From an uncultured Clostridia bacterium (GTDB lineage: Bacteria; Bacillota; Clostridia; TANB77; CAG-508): a stretch of 10,261 nucleotides of DNA. Both the position numbers and the translations under genes were made by a program. The stretch covers positions 1 to 10,261 of the forward strand of contig CAOSZT010000078.1 in assembly GCA_948528155.1 (NCBI GenBank). The letters are read 5' to 3'. This document shows, one piece after another, positions 1 through 6,398 of the stretch. The stretch's first letter is position 1, and every line of letters starts with the position of its first letter. The notes below the pieces were generated by a model that saw only the letters and a program-made list of their open reading frames with translations, was not told the origin of the DNA and made no database searches.

Positions 1-127
1 TTCTTCTCTTTTTTGATGAAAAAATTTAAAAGAAGTCAAATGAAAAATTACTAAAAATTTTTAATTTTATAAAGGAAAAGTAACTGCTTTTACTATATTT
101 TAAATACTTTTTAACTTGTTACTATTT

Positions 128-280
128 TAAAAGCAAGCATCGCATTTATACTCCCGTATAAATACAGCTTGTCAGTTTTGACAAAAAACTGATTGATGGG
201 AAAATTTTTCCCAAACCCTTTTATAATATTATATATTTTCTGGCAATCTTTAAAAAATAGATTGTCAATTTTTTTGGAAA
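128..280. other. Candidate origin of transfer (oriT): inverted-repeat cluster
   Basis: This gene-free stretch directly precedes the mobC-relaxase operon and contains four inverted repeats in a row. ATTTATAC (144-151) pairs with GTATAAAT (156-163) around TCCC. TCAGTTTT (172-179) pairs with AAAACTGA (185-192). GGGAAAA (198-204) pairs with TTTTCCC (206-212) around one T. An imperfect pair GGCAATCT/AGATTGTC lies at about 242-266. Relaxase origins typically sit beside the mob genes and carry such repeats next to the nic site. The nic position cannot be read from sequence alone. A TATAAT at 222-227 could be the -10 of the mob operon, but its -35 is poor. The bases before 128 show only A+T-rich sequence. 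Confidence 0.45.
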
Positions 281-295
281 AGGAGACTAAAAATT

Positions 296-619
296 ATGAG
301 AAAAAGAAATATAAAAAAGCAAATATGGTTAGATATAAAAGAAGATGAATTATTAAAAAGAAAATCAAAAGAAGCAAGTTTAAGCGAAGCTGAATTTATT
401 AGAAGTTTAATTAAAGGTTATAGAATAAAAGCACAACCAACTGAAGAAATAAAATCTTTTCAACGAGATTTATATGGCATAGCAAATAATATAAATCAAA
501 TTGCTAGAGTTGCAAATTCTAGATACAGTGTTTCATACAATGATTATAAATATATTTCAGATACTTTAGCTGATTTTATTTTAAGATTTGAAAGAAATAT
601 ATATTCAAGACAAAAATAA
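296..619 (+). CDS. mobC: MobC-like plasmid mobilization relaxosome protein
   Basis: This 107-aa basic protein probably binds oriT DNA and helps the relaxase open the strand at nic. Residues about 8-40 (IWLDIKEDELL...EAEFIRSLI) look like a ribbon-helix-helix DNA-binding segment. Residues 61-74 (GIANNINQIARVAN) match the G-x-N-x-NQ signature of the MobC family. The length is typical of small relaxosome proteins. The start is an ATG with AAAGGAG at 279-285. The stop codon overlaps the ribosome binding site of the relaxase 12 bases downstream, so the two genes form one operon. Family assignment is from motif recognition; the partnership with the downstream relaxase is inferred from position. Confidence 0.85.
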   Translation: MRKRNIKKQIWLDIKEDELLKRKSKEASLSEAEFIRSLIKGYRIKAQPTEEIKSFQRDLYGIANNINQIARVANSRYSVSYNDYKYISDTLADFILRFERNIYSRQK

Positions 620-625
620 GGAGGG
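618..625 (+). promoter_or_regulatory. Relaxase ribosome binding site overlapping mobC stop
   Basis: AAGGAGGG begins within the mobC stop codon (TAA, 617-619) and lies 6 bases before a GTG codon at 632. It decides the GTG start of the relaxase and suggests translational coupling. Confidence 0.8.
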
Positions 626-631
626 ATTTTA

Positions 632-1954
632 GTGGCAATTACAAAATATAAAGTTATTAAGAAAAATTTAGATGCAGTAATAAACTATGCAATGAATGGA
701 GAAAAAACAGAAAATGGTATTTTAGTATCTGCAATAAATTGTCTACCACAAACAGCATATTCTCAAATGATGCTAACTAAAAAAGCATTTCATAAAGAAG
801 ATGGCAGATTAGGTTATCATATAATACAATCTTTTAATGGTAATGAAATTTCTCCAGATAAATGTAATAAGATTGGAACAGAACTTGCCCAGCAGCTATG
901 GGGAGATAAATATCAAGTTATAGTTTGTACTCATACTAATAAGAAAAATGTTCATAATCATATCGTTTTAAATTCTGTTTCATTTATTGATGGAAGTAAA
1001 TATCATAACTCAAATGTAGAAATTGCTTTACTTCGAGAAACAAATGATGATATTTGCAGAAAATATGGACTATCTATAATTAAAAGTACAAAAGCTACTA
1101 CAGTAAGTGAAATATTAAAGAGTAGGATTGCAAATTACAACCGTAATTCTGGAAAAATGGAACTAATAAAAGCTGATATTGATGAGGCAATTAAAGAGGC
1201 TACAAAATATCAAGAATTTGTAAATTTATTAGCTTTTAAAGGCTATTATATTAAAAAATCTAATAATGTTATATCTGTTTCTACTCCGTACTATAATAGA
1301 AATATAAAGCTTGCACGAACATTTGGAGAAGATTATACTTTTGATAATATTAAAACTAGAATATATCAACCTACTTTATATGATAGATATTTAAAAAGAG
1401 ATAACAATGAAAAAATGTATAAAGTAAGAATTTATGATGGTATAAAAATTAATCAAGAAAAATTAAAAACATCATCATTTTATAGATTATATGTTCATTA
1501 TTTATATTTGCTTGGGAAATTACCACCTAAAATTCATTACGAGGAAAGAACAAAAAAGTATTATAAAGAAATAGATAAATTTAATAAATTAACTGATGAA
1601 ATGAATTTAATATGCACTTATAATTTAGAATCAAAACGAGATGTGCAAAATTTAAAAATTAAATATATTGAAGAAGTTACACCATTAAAGGCAAAACAAG
1701 AAAAATTAAGGCAATTATATAGGAAAACTACCAATGAAACTGATAGGTCTTTTCTTGAATATAAATTAAATAATCTCACAAAAGATATAGATAAGTTAAA
1801 TTCAAAAATACAAACTTGCAAACGAATTATTAGTAAAGCTGAAAAAGGAGAAAAAGAAACTATTTTAATAAATAATAGAATATCTGAAAATCAGCTAAAT
1901 AATGAGCAAGAGAATGCAATTAATAAAAATAAAGATAAAAAAAGAATTAGATAG
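632..1954 (+). CDS. MobP-type relaxase (mobilization nuclease)
   Basis: This 440-aa relaxase should nick oriT and pilot the transferred strand by a covalent tyrosine-DNA link. The N-terminal domain shows the expected motifs: the likely catalytic tyrosine Y19 in VINYAMNGEKT, the YHIIQSF motif at 62-68, and the metal-binding histidine triad H101, H108 and H110 in HTNKKNVHNH. The stretch IVLNSVSFIDGSKYH follows, as in Relaxase (PF03432) proteins of Bacillota ICEs. Residues from about 310 to the end are rich in lysine and glutamate and look like coiled coil; this end may contact the secretion machinery or partner proteins. The GTG start is chosen from the strong ribosome binding site. The reading frame is intact. 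The stop codon lies inside the stem of the following terminator. Confidence 0.92.
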   Translation: MAITKYKVIKKNLDAVINYAMNGEKTENGILVSAINCLPQTAYSQMMLTKKAFHKEDGRLGYHIIQSFNGNEISPDKCNKIGTELAQQLWGDKYQVIVCTHTNKKNVHNHIVLNSVSFIDGSKYHNSNVEIALLRETNDDICRKYGLSIIKSTKATTVSEILKSRIANYNRNSGKMELIKADIDEAIKEATKYQEFVNLLAFKGYYIKKSNNVISVSTPYYNRNIKLARTFGEDYTFDNIKTRIYQPTLYDRYLKRDNNEKMYKVRIYDGIKINQEKLKTSSFYRLYVHYLYLLGKLPPKIHYEERTKKYYKEIDKFNKLTDEMNLICTYNLESKRDVQNLKIKYIEEVTPLKAKQEKLRQLYRKTTNETDRSFLEYKLNNLTKDIDKLNSKIQTCKRIISKAEKGEKETILINNRISENQLNNEQENAINKNKDKKRIR

Positions 1955-1986
1955 AGCTACTTTTTAGTAGTTCTGTCTAATTCTTT
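1941..1986. terminator. Bidirectional terminator between relaxase and cargo operon
   Basis: A 21-bp stem (1941-1961 with 1966-1986, two G-T wobbles) closes on a TTTT loop. It includes the relaxase stop codon and lies 5 bases from the end of the convergent Ham1 gene. On the minus strand the stem runs into TTCTTTTTTTATC, a good U-tract. The plus-strand tail is weaker. It should stop both converging transcripts. Confidence 0.85.
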
Positions 1987-1991
1987 GGGTT

Positions 1992-2564
1992 TTAGAATTT
2001 TTGTTCCTTATACCATTTTGAAAATTCTCTCATTGAATCTACTGACTCATATTTTATCCTAGTTGCTCTTTCATCGTCAGTCATTTGAGCTAAGGTCTTA
2101 TCATATCCATAAGGTTGATATATGTACCATAAATCTGACCATTTTTTATCTGTATCATTTCCTAATATTTTTTTTGATAATGTTCCTTCATGCTTTCCCA
2201 TAAATTGTTGTAAAACATTTCCATCGTAATAAGATAAGCATTCAGTAAATCTACATTTTCTATTTTCTTTTCCTTCCATTAATTTTAATATACCTTCTAC
2301 TCCTATTGTATCTAAAGCAAAATTTACAAAAGCTCTAGGAAAACCATCTAGTTCATCTATCCAAAAACCACAATCTAAAGATATGCATGTTTTATTTACC
2401 AATTTATAGGCTTCCATTACTTTATATTTCGATATATATTTTATATCATCACTTCTAGGCTCTTCTAAATCATATTCAAATACTTTAAAATTAACTCCTT
2501 TTAATTGTCTGCTAGCTGATGCTATTTTTCCTTTATTATGTGTTACAAAAACTATTTCATTCAT
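1992..2564 (-). CDS. Ham1/RdgB-like non-canonical NTP pyrophosphatase
   Basis: This 190-aa protein belongs to the ITPase (Ham1/RdgB/MazG-unrelated) family, which hydrolyses ITP, dITP and XTP to the monophosphate and pyrophosphate. Visible motifs are the opening strand and phosphate-binding IVFVTHNKGK (T8, N10, K13), the acidic segment EEPRSDD at 34-40, and SLDCGFWIDELDGFPR at 62-77, where D64 aligns with the catalytic aspartate of family members. GYDKTLAQM near residue 153 matches the conserved GYDxTxAE region. Several usually invariant positions differ (for example LDCG for EDSG), so substrate preference may have shifted. It follows the HAD gene by 13 bases, its AGGAGA overlaps the HAD stop, and it is the last gene before the terminator. 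Cytoplasmic. Confidence 0.82.
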   Translation of the reverse strand: MNEIVFVTHNKGKIASASRQLKGVNFKVFEYDLEEPRSDDIKYISKYKVMEAYKLVNKTCISLDCGFWIDELDGFPRAFVNFALDTIGVEGILKLMEGKENRKCRFTECLSYYDGNVLQQFMGKHEGTLSKKILGNDTDKKWSDLWYIYQPYGYDKTLAQMTDDERATRIKYESVDSMREFSKWYKEQKF

Positions 2565-2577
2565 TTATAATTCTCCT

Positions 2578-3297
2578 CTACAAAAAATCTTTTAATTCAA
2601 TTAAACTATTGATTTCATAAGTTGGTTTAAAATTTGTATTATTCTCTGTTTTCTTAATGTTAAACCAGCAAGAATCTATGCCATTCTGAATACCTCCTAA
2701 AACATCTTTCTCCAATTCATCTCCTATTATAAGCATATTATCTTTATCATAAGTATTTATTTTGTTAAAAAACTTTTCAAAAAATTCATGATGCGGTTTC
2801 ATATGTCCTGCTTCCTCTGCTGTAAATACTTCTTTAATATATTTTTGAGCATTTATTTTATTCAATTTATCATTTACTACTTTAGTTGGACTATTAGTAG
2901 TGATATATAATTCATACTGCTTTTCATATAAATATTTCAGAATTTCTTGTGAATTTTTTATAGGAACAATGTTTTTACTTAAAAAATTGATATATTTTTT
3001 ATTTATTTCTATACCTTCCTCAAAAGATATATTATTAAAATATTTTATAAATCTTTGAGCTCTAATCCATTCAGTTTTTTCTTCATTTGTTTTAAATTCA
3101 TAGGGATCTTTTATTTTGCCTTCTGCTCTATCTTTCCAAAATTGATTATCTAAATTAATAAATTTTTCTATTTTTTCATCATTTACATTTTCTTTTCTTT
3201 CAATTAATATTTGTTTAATTGCATATCTTCTATTTTCATCATCATCAACTAGAGTATTATCTAAATCGAATAATAACTTTTTATAAATTTTAAGCAT
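2578..3297 (-). CDS. HAD-family hydrolase, YjjG-like pyrimidine 5'-nucleotidase
   Basis: This 239-aa HAD hydrolase carries all four motifs: I, LLFDLDNTLVD with D11 (nucleophile) and D13; II, YITTNSP with T133; III, K167 in GHMKPHHEFF; IV, IIGDELEKDV with D193 and D198. Length and the alpha-helical cap after motif I resemble the YjjG/YfnB group. Members of that group dephosphorylate nucleoside monophosphates, including non-canonical pyrimidines, so they act in nucleotide-pool cleaning. The substrate here is inferred. The ATG has AGGAGG 9 bases upstream and a promoter at 3326-3354. It is cotranscribed with the Ham1-like gene, so two nucleotide-cleaning enzymes share one operon. Other HAD phosphatase roles, such as drug or sugar phosphate hydrolysis, remain possible. 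Confidence 0.85.
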   Translation of the reverse strand: MLKIYKKLLFDLDNTLVDDDENRRYAIKQILIERKENVNDEKIEKFINLDNQFWKDRAEGKIKDPYEFKTNEEKTEWIRAQRFIKYFNNISFEEGIEINKKYINFLSKNIVPIKNSQEILKYLYEKQYELYITTNSPTKVVNDKLNKINAQKYIKEVFTAEEAGHMKPHHEFFEKFFNKINTYDKDNMLIIGDELEKDVLGGIQNGIDSCWFNIKKTENNTNFKPTYEINSLIELKDFL

Positions 3298-3311
3298 AAA
3301 AAAATTCCTCC

Positions 3312-3333
3312 TATATGATTATAATATCATATA
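3312..3333. promoter_or_regulatory. Palindromic operator candidate over the HAD promoter -10
   Basis: TATATGAT (3312-3319) and ATCATATA (3326-3333) are perfect inverted copies separated by 6 bases. The right arm contains the -10 of the HAD promoter, so a dimer bound here would block it. The adjacent HTH-WYL protein is the obvious candidate binder; that link is inference. Confidence 0.45.
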
Positions 3334-3354
3334 TTGAGGAAATATTTTTGTCAC
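3326..3354 (-). promoter_or_regulatory. Promoter of the HAD-Ham1 operon
   Basis: On the minus strand GTGACA (3349-3354), a 17-base spacer and TATGAT (3326-3331) form a sigma-A-like promoter. The -35 starts 3 bases after the stop codon of the upstream regulator gene. Transcription would begin about 20 bases before the HAD ribosome binding site. Confidence 0.55.
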
Positions 3355-3356
3355 AA

Positions 3357-3836
3357 TTATTTTTTTATAATGTTTTTATCTGTATAGACATCTGCTAGAA
3401 CTTCATATTCTTTAATATTTTCCAATTTAAATAATCTTATTTCATTTCTTAGTTCACAAAATGCTGCAATGTACCATTTGTCAATATATACAAATAATTC
3501 TGCTGGGTGTATAATTCTTTGAGTTATCCCTGAGTTTACTGAGTCATACTTGATTTTTACTTTATTTTTATTGAATATAGCTTTTTTCATAACAATATAC
3601 ATTTTTTCTTTTACTTCATTTTCTATTTTTAGAAAATTACTATTTTGATTAAGTTGATAGCCACCATATTTACCAGTAAATGATTTCAAATATATTCCTG
3701 CTTGTTCAAGTTCTAATTTATATTGCCTTATCATTCTTTCTGATACTTCCAAGTTTTCAGCTAGACTTGATATACTATGTATTTCTTTATCTTTTAATAT
3801 TTGTAACATATTTAGCATATTGGCAATTTTACTCAT
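3357..3836 (-). CDS. HTH-WYL transcriptional regulator, short form
   Basis: This 159-aa protein joins an N-terminal DeoR/HTH_11-like winged helix (about residues 1-62, with SISSLAENLEVSERMIRQYK as the recognition helix region and GKYGGYQL as the wing) to a WYL domain (about 85-150). The signature appears as W121-Y122-I123 followed by R130 and RLFKL (134-138), the basic/aromatic pocket that in other WYL proteins binds ligands or nucleic acid. At 159 aa it is much shorter than the usual WYL regulators of around 300 aa, and the linker is compressed. WYL regulators (for example BrxR/CapW) often control phage-defence genes. It sits between abiEii and the HAD gene on the same strand, so it may act on either neighbour. 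Start supported by AAGGAGA at 3841-3847. Confidence 0.82.
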   Translation of the reverse strand: MSKIANMLNMLQILKDKEIHSISSLAENLEVSERMIRQYKLELEQAGIYLKSFTGKYGGYQLNQNSNFLKIENEVKEKMYIVMKKAIFNKNKVKIKYDSVNSGITQRIIHPAELFVYIDKWYIAAFCELRNEIRLFKLENIKEYEVLADVYTDKNIIKK

Positions 3837-3867
3837 AATTTCTCCTTATATTAATTTAATTATTAGT

Positions 3868-3883
3868 GTAATTATAGAATTAC
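3868..3883. promoter_or_regulatory. Inverted repeat with -10 upstream of the WYL regulator
   Basis: GTAATT (3868-3873) and AATTAC (3878-3883) flank ATAG. On the minus strand the repeat contains TATAAT (3871-3876), a consensus -10, but no good -35 lies at the right distance. It may be an autoregulatory site for the WYL gene. No terminator is visible between abiEii and this gene, so readthrough from abiE is also possible. Confidence 0.35.
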
Positions 3884-3899
3884 TATTTTTTAGTTTTTA

Positions 3900-4724
3900 T
3901 TATAATTGTGTTATCATTATTAATCCATCAAAATATTCTAAAACATTATCAATAACATCTTTTATAGGCACTTCTAGCCAATTATTATTTGCTGTATTAA
4001 TTCTTGATTGAAATCTGTTATTATTTAAAATATTTGATAATCTTCTATCAATATCTTCTAATGTATTTTCACGCATATTTTCATCTTGAAAAATTAAAAT
4101 ATCTATGTATTTTATTAGCTTGTCCTTATCTAAATTTTCATTGTTAATTAAATAGTAAAAATCAAAGATATCTTTAAATCTAGTAGAAGTAATACCAAAT
4201 TTTAATAATGATTTTAATTTTTCAACAATTATCTGTTCTTTAGAGTTTATAAGTAAACTTACACTTTCATCTATTATATTAAAATCAAAATAATACTCAT
4301 CTTGTTTCATATCAAAATATTTATGTACTCCAATATCTAGTTTAGAACTTATTGAATATTTATTTTTATCAGTTAGTTGTATATAAACTCTTTTTCCATC
4401 ATAGTCTTGATGGTGTAAAGGTTCAATCTTTCCTGTAATTTTAATTTTTATATCATCATCAGCATTATTCAATTCTTTTATAAACTCACGAATAGATTTA
4501 TCCTCTAAAGAATATTTTATAAAATCTATATCCATATCTCGAGTTGCACGACGCATATCTTTAGAAATATTATGCATTACAACTCCACCTTTTACAGTAA
4601 TATTCTTATTATATCTACTGTTTCCAATTTTGAGTAAAACAATATCTTGAGCAACTTTTGGAATTGCGTCATCTTCAGAATATCCTGATGTTATGTATTT
4701 ATTTACTAATTCATATATATCCAT
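3900..4724 (-). CDS. abiEii: AbiEii-type nucleotidyltransferase toxin
   Basis: This 274-aa protein is the toxin of a type IV toxin-antitoxin pair of the AbiE family. It has a DNA-polymerase-beta-like nucleotidyltransferase fold: the GG of VKGGVVMH (46-47), then TRDMDID (61-67) with metal-binding D63 and D65, and the helix EKLKSLLKFG (168-177) followed by TRFKDIFDFYYL (181-192). These are the conserved motifs of AbiEii/AbiGii proteins. Related MenT toxins modify tRNA acceptor ends by adding nucleotides, so a similar target is plausible but not shown here. The start codon overlaps the abiEi stop by one base (TAATG), with AGGTG just upstream, which implies coupled translation with its antitoxin. 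All catalytic positions I can place are intact. Confidence 0.9.
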   Translation of the reverse strand: MDIYELVNKYITSGYSEDDAIPKVAQDIVLLKIGNSRYNKNITVKGGVVMHNISKDMRRATRDMDIDFIKYSLEDKSIREFIKELNNADDDIKIKITGKIEPLHHQDYDGKRVYIQLTDKNKYSISSKLDIGVHKYFDMKQDEYYFDFNIIDESVSLLINSKEQIIVEKLKSLLKFGITSTRFKDIFDFYYLINNENLDKDKLIKYIDILIFQDENMRENTLEDIDRRLSNILNNNRFQSRINTANNNWLEVPIKDVIDNVLEYFDGLIMITQL

Positions 4725-5266
4725 TAAAACACCTCGTCTTGTATTATTTCAAAAATTTTATCTCCATTTACAAAATACTGTAAATATTCTTCTATCTTTT
4801 GTGTATCTAATGAATTTGCTAGTTTTCTGTAATTAGATATAATTTCTTTATATAAATCATATCCTATTTTATTTTTATTTCTAGCTAGGTCAATTAGCAT
4901 TCTTTCTTTATCATAAATATTTATTTTAATTCCTTCATAATCAATTTCAGTTTTTCCTAAATTATATAGTTCATCTTTCATACGAATTTGCTTTATTTTA
5001 TTAGAAGATATCATTCTGTTATTTCTATCTGTAGATATATATATTTTATTTGGAATTACATCTGTCAAATTATGATAATAATACGCAGAATAAGAAGTAA
5101 ATACTCCATATGGATATTTCTTCATTATAACTGCTAAATAATGTACACTTGGTATATCAGAATATATTCCTTTTTCAATTTTATAAATTTTTCCGTCTTT
5201 AACTGCTTTTTCTATTTGATATGCACTTTTATAATCTAATAATAATTCTTTATATGTATATACCAT
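4724..5266 (-). CDS. abiEi: AbiEi-family antitoxin and autorepressor
   Basis: This 180-aa protein is the antitoxin partner of abiEii. Residues 1-37 form the family's N-terminal winged helix (KELLLDYKSAYQIEKAVKDG, then KIEKGIYSD). The C-terminal domain contains the YDKERMLIDLARN segment (118-130) typical of AbiEi proteins. AbiEi proteins repress their own promoter by binding inverted repeats and neutralise the toxin by a type IV mechanism, without a stable complex. The gene starts at an ATG with GGAGGT at 5272-5277. Its promoter lies within a large inverted repeat (5287-5336), matching the expected autoregulation. It overlaps abiEii by one base. In the cell AbiE gives abortive phage infection and stabilises mobile DNA. 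Confidence 0.88.
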   Translation of the reverse strand: MVYTYKELLLDYKSAYQIEKAVKDGKIYKIEKGIYSDIPSVHYLAVIMKKYPYGVFTSYSAYYYHNLTDVIPNKIYISTDRNNRMISSNKIKQIRMKDELYNLGKTEIDYEGIKINIYDKERMLIDLARNKNKIGYDLYKEIISNYRKLANSLDTQKIEEYLQYFVNGDKIFEIIQDEVF

Positions 5267-5283
5267 TTTTTACCTCCAATTAA

Positions 5284-5312
5284 ATTTTAAACTAAAACGC
5301 TCCATAAGTCAA
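5284..5312 (-). promoter_or_regulatory. abiE promoter
   Basis: On the minus strand TTGACT (5307-5312), exactly 17 bases, and TAAAAT (5284-5289) form a near-consensus sigma-A promoter. Transcription should start near 5277, at the ribosome binding site itself, so the leader would be only about 11 bases. The -35 lies in the loop of the flanking inverted repeat and the -10 in its left arm. Confidence 0.7.
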
Positions 5313-5336
5313 TAGCATTGGAGCGTTTTAGTTTAA
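5287..5336. promoter_or_regulatory. 18-bp inverted repeat: abiE operator, possible terminator
   Basis: Arms 5287-5304 and 5319-5336 are perfect inverted copies (TTAAACTAAAACGCTCCA and its complement), separated by 14 bases that contain the abiE -35. AbiEi proteins are known to bind inverted repeats at their promoter, so this is the likely operator. The same stem lies just after the stop of the upstream 316-aa gene and could end its transcript. However, the minus-strand tail is AATTTAATT, a poor U-tract, so the terminator role is weaker. Confidence 0.65.
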
Positions 5337-5350
5337 TTTTTAATATTCTA

Positions 5351-6301
5351 TTATTTCCTTTTTAATCCTTTTATTAAGCTATCAGATAGTTCTTTGCTTG
5401 GTATTTTTACAGTAATTCCATCATCAGTATGTATTACATTACGAGATATAGTTTTTCCTCTGCTTTTATATACATTAGCTTTATTCTTACATTGTGGTGT
5501 ATCATATTCAGCTTTTGGGTTGTTTGCAATAAATGCTTTTTCACAGAAATTACATATTTTTAATAATCTAACATCTTGAGCCATTTGCATAGAATAAGAT
5601 ATATCAATAGCTTGTTTTAGATAATTAATTGTAAATCCAAAACTATTATTATAATATAAATCATCTATATTCTGTGTTAAATGATTTACACTTAAAAACG
5701 GTAATTTCATCGTTAAAGGTTTATTTTCTAATGTTGAGATTAAATTCTTATACAATGATCTTGCATAATTTAAAATTAATTCTACTGGTTCTGCATAATG
5801 TTCAGAATATATTAAAAATTCATTTATAATTGATGTCAAATAATCTTCTTTTATTGTATCACTAGCTATATCTTTACATTTTTTTATTAAGCTACTTATG
5901 TCTCTTTTATTTAATTTTGGTAAAAAGAACTTTAAGTATTCATCTATATTTATAAAATCTATATTTTCCTTTTTAGTTATATAAAAAGCCTCTCTTATAG
6001 CTACTTTATCGTCCAATATAAAATATTTATTTATTGCAAAGTCAATCATAAATCCCAAAGAGCCATATTTAGAAAAATAGTTTAATAATTCAAATTCTTG
6101 TATGGTTTCTTTAAGAAATTCTTTTTTTCCTATATTTAAAGTTTCAACTAATAAGTCATCAATATGTTCAGTTATACTAATATTTTTTTTAGTTGCATTT
6201 GCTTCTGGCATAATATATTTTTTACCATCGATTTCTTGGATTTTATATTTGCTATAAACATAGCAGAATTGTGATGATTCAAGTCTTATATTTGTTTTCA
6301 T
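5351..6301 (-). CDS. Unknown 316-aa protein with C-terminal CxxC...C motif
   Basis: I do not recognise a named family for the whole protein. Most of it is predicted mixed helix with no signal peptide or membrane segment. Near the end, numbering from the chosen ATG, KICNFCEKAFIA holds C250 and C253, and EYDTPQCKNKANVYKSRGK holds C271. This resembles the small zinc finger of CGNR-type proteins (C-x2-C ... C-x-N-[KR]-A), but the third cysteine expected there is replaced (YDTPQC), so zinc binding is uncertain. The motif is usually linked to nucleic-acid binding. I start at ATG 6301 because GGGAG (6310-6314) is correctly spaced to it; a TTG at 6316 is upstream of that site. The gene is divergent from the xis leader and precedes abiE, so a regulatory or defence role is possible. 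Confidence 0.75.
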   Translation of the reverse strand: MKTNIRLESSQFCYVYSKYKIQEIDGKKYIMPEANATKKNISITEHIDDLLVETLNIGKKEFLKETIQEFELLNYFSKYGSLGFMIDFAINKYFILDDKVAIREAFYITKKENIDFINIDEYLKFFLPKLNKRDISSLIKKCKDIASDTIKEDYLTSIINEFLIYSEHYAEPVELILNYARSLYKNLISTLENKPLTMKLPFLSVNHLTQNIDDLYYNNSFGFTINYLKQAIDISYSMQMAQDVRLLKICNFCEKAFIANNPKAEYDTPQCKNKANVYKSRGKTISRNVIHTDDGITVKIPSKELSDSLIKGLKRK

Positions 6302-6309
6302 TTTATCAA

Positions 6310-6314
6310 CTCCC
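6310..6314 (-). promoter_or_regulatory. Ribosome binding site deciding the start at 6301
   Basis: GGGAG on the minus strand lies 8 bases before ATG (6299-6301). It overlaps the alternative TTG frame start at 6316, which would therefore have no site of its own. Confidence 0.7.
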
Positions 6315-6344
6315 AAAATTTTTTCAAAAATTTCCTGTAATCTA

Positions 6345-6373
6345 TTGACAAATATAATAAATTACAGTATTAT
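6345..6373 (+). promoter_or_regulatory. Promoter of the xis leader transcript
   Basis: TTGACA (6345-6350), 17 bases and TATTAT (6368-6373) form a strong sigma-A promoter. Transcription would start near 6380, giving a leader of about 350 bases before the xis start codon. Confidence 0.65.
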
Positions 6374-6398
6374 ATTAATGTATAGTAATTGATTGTAA
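6369..6398 (-). promoter_or_regulatory. Promoter of the 316-aa gene, overlapping the xis-leader promoter
   Basis: On the minus strand TTACAA (6393-6398), 18 bases and TATAAT (6369-6374) form a plausible sigma-A promoter. Its -10 overlaps that of the plus-strand promoter, and its -35 overlaps the first GTAAGT repeat. Confidence 0.5.

Noticed and set aside
1618..5579. Short open frames antisense to the relaxase, abiEii and the 316-aa gene (1618-1821, 3820-4011, 5394-5579)
   Set aside because: Each lies within or largely across a well-supported gene on the other strand and has no motif or initiation site of its own.
6302..6316. TTG start giving five more residues to the 316-aa protein
   Set aside because: The ribosome binding site overlaps the TTG, while it is correctly spaced to ATG 6301.
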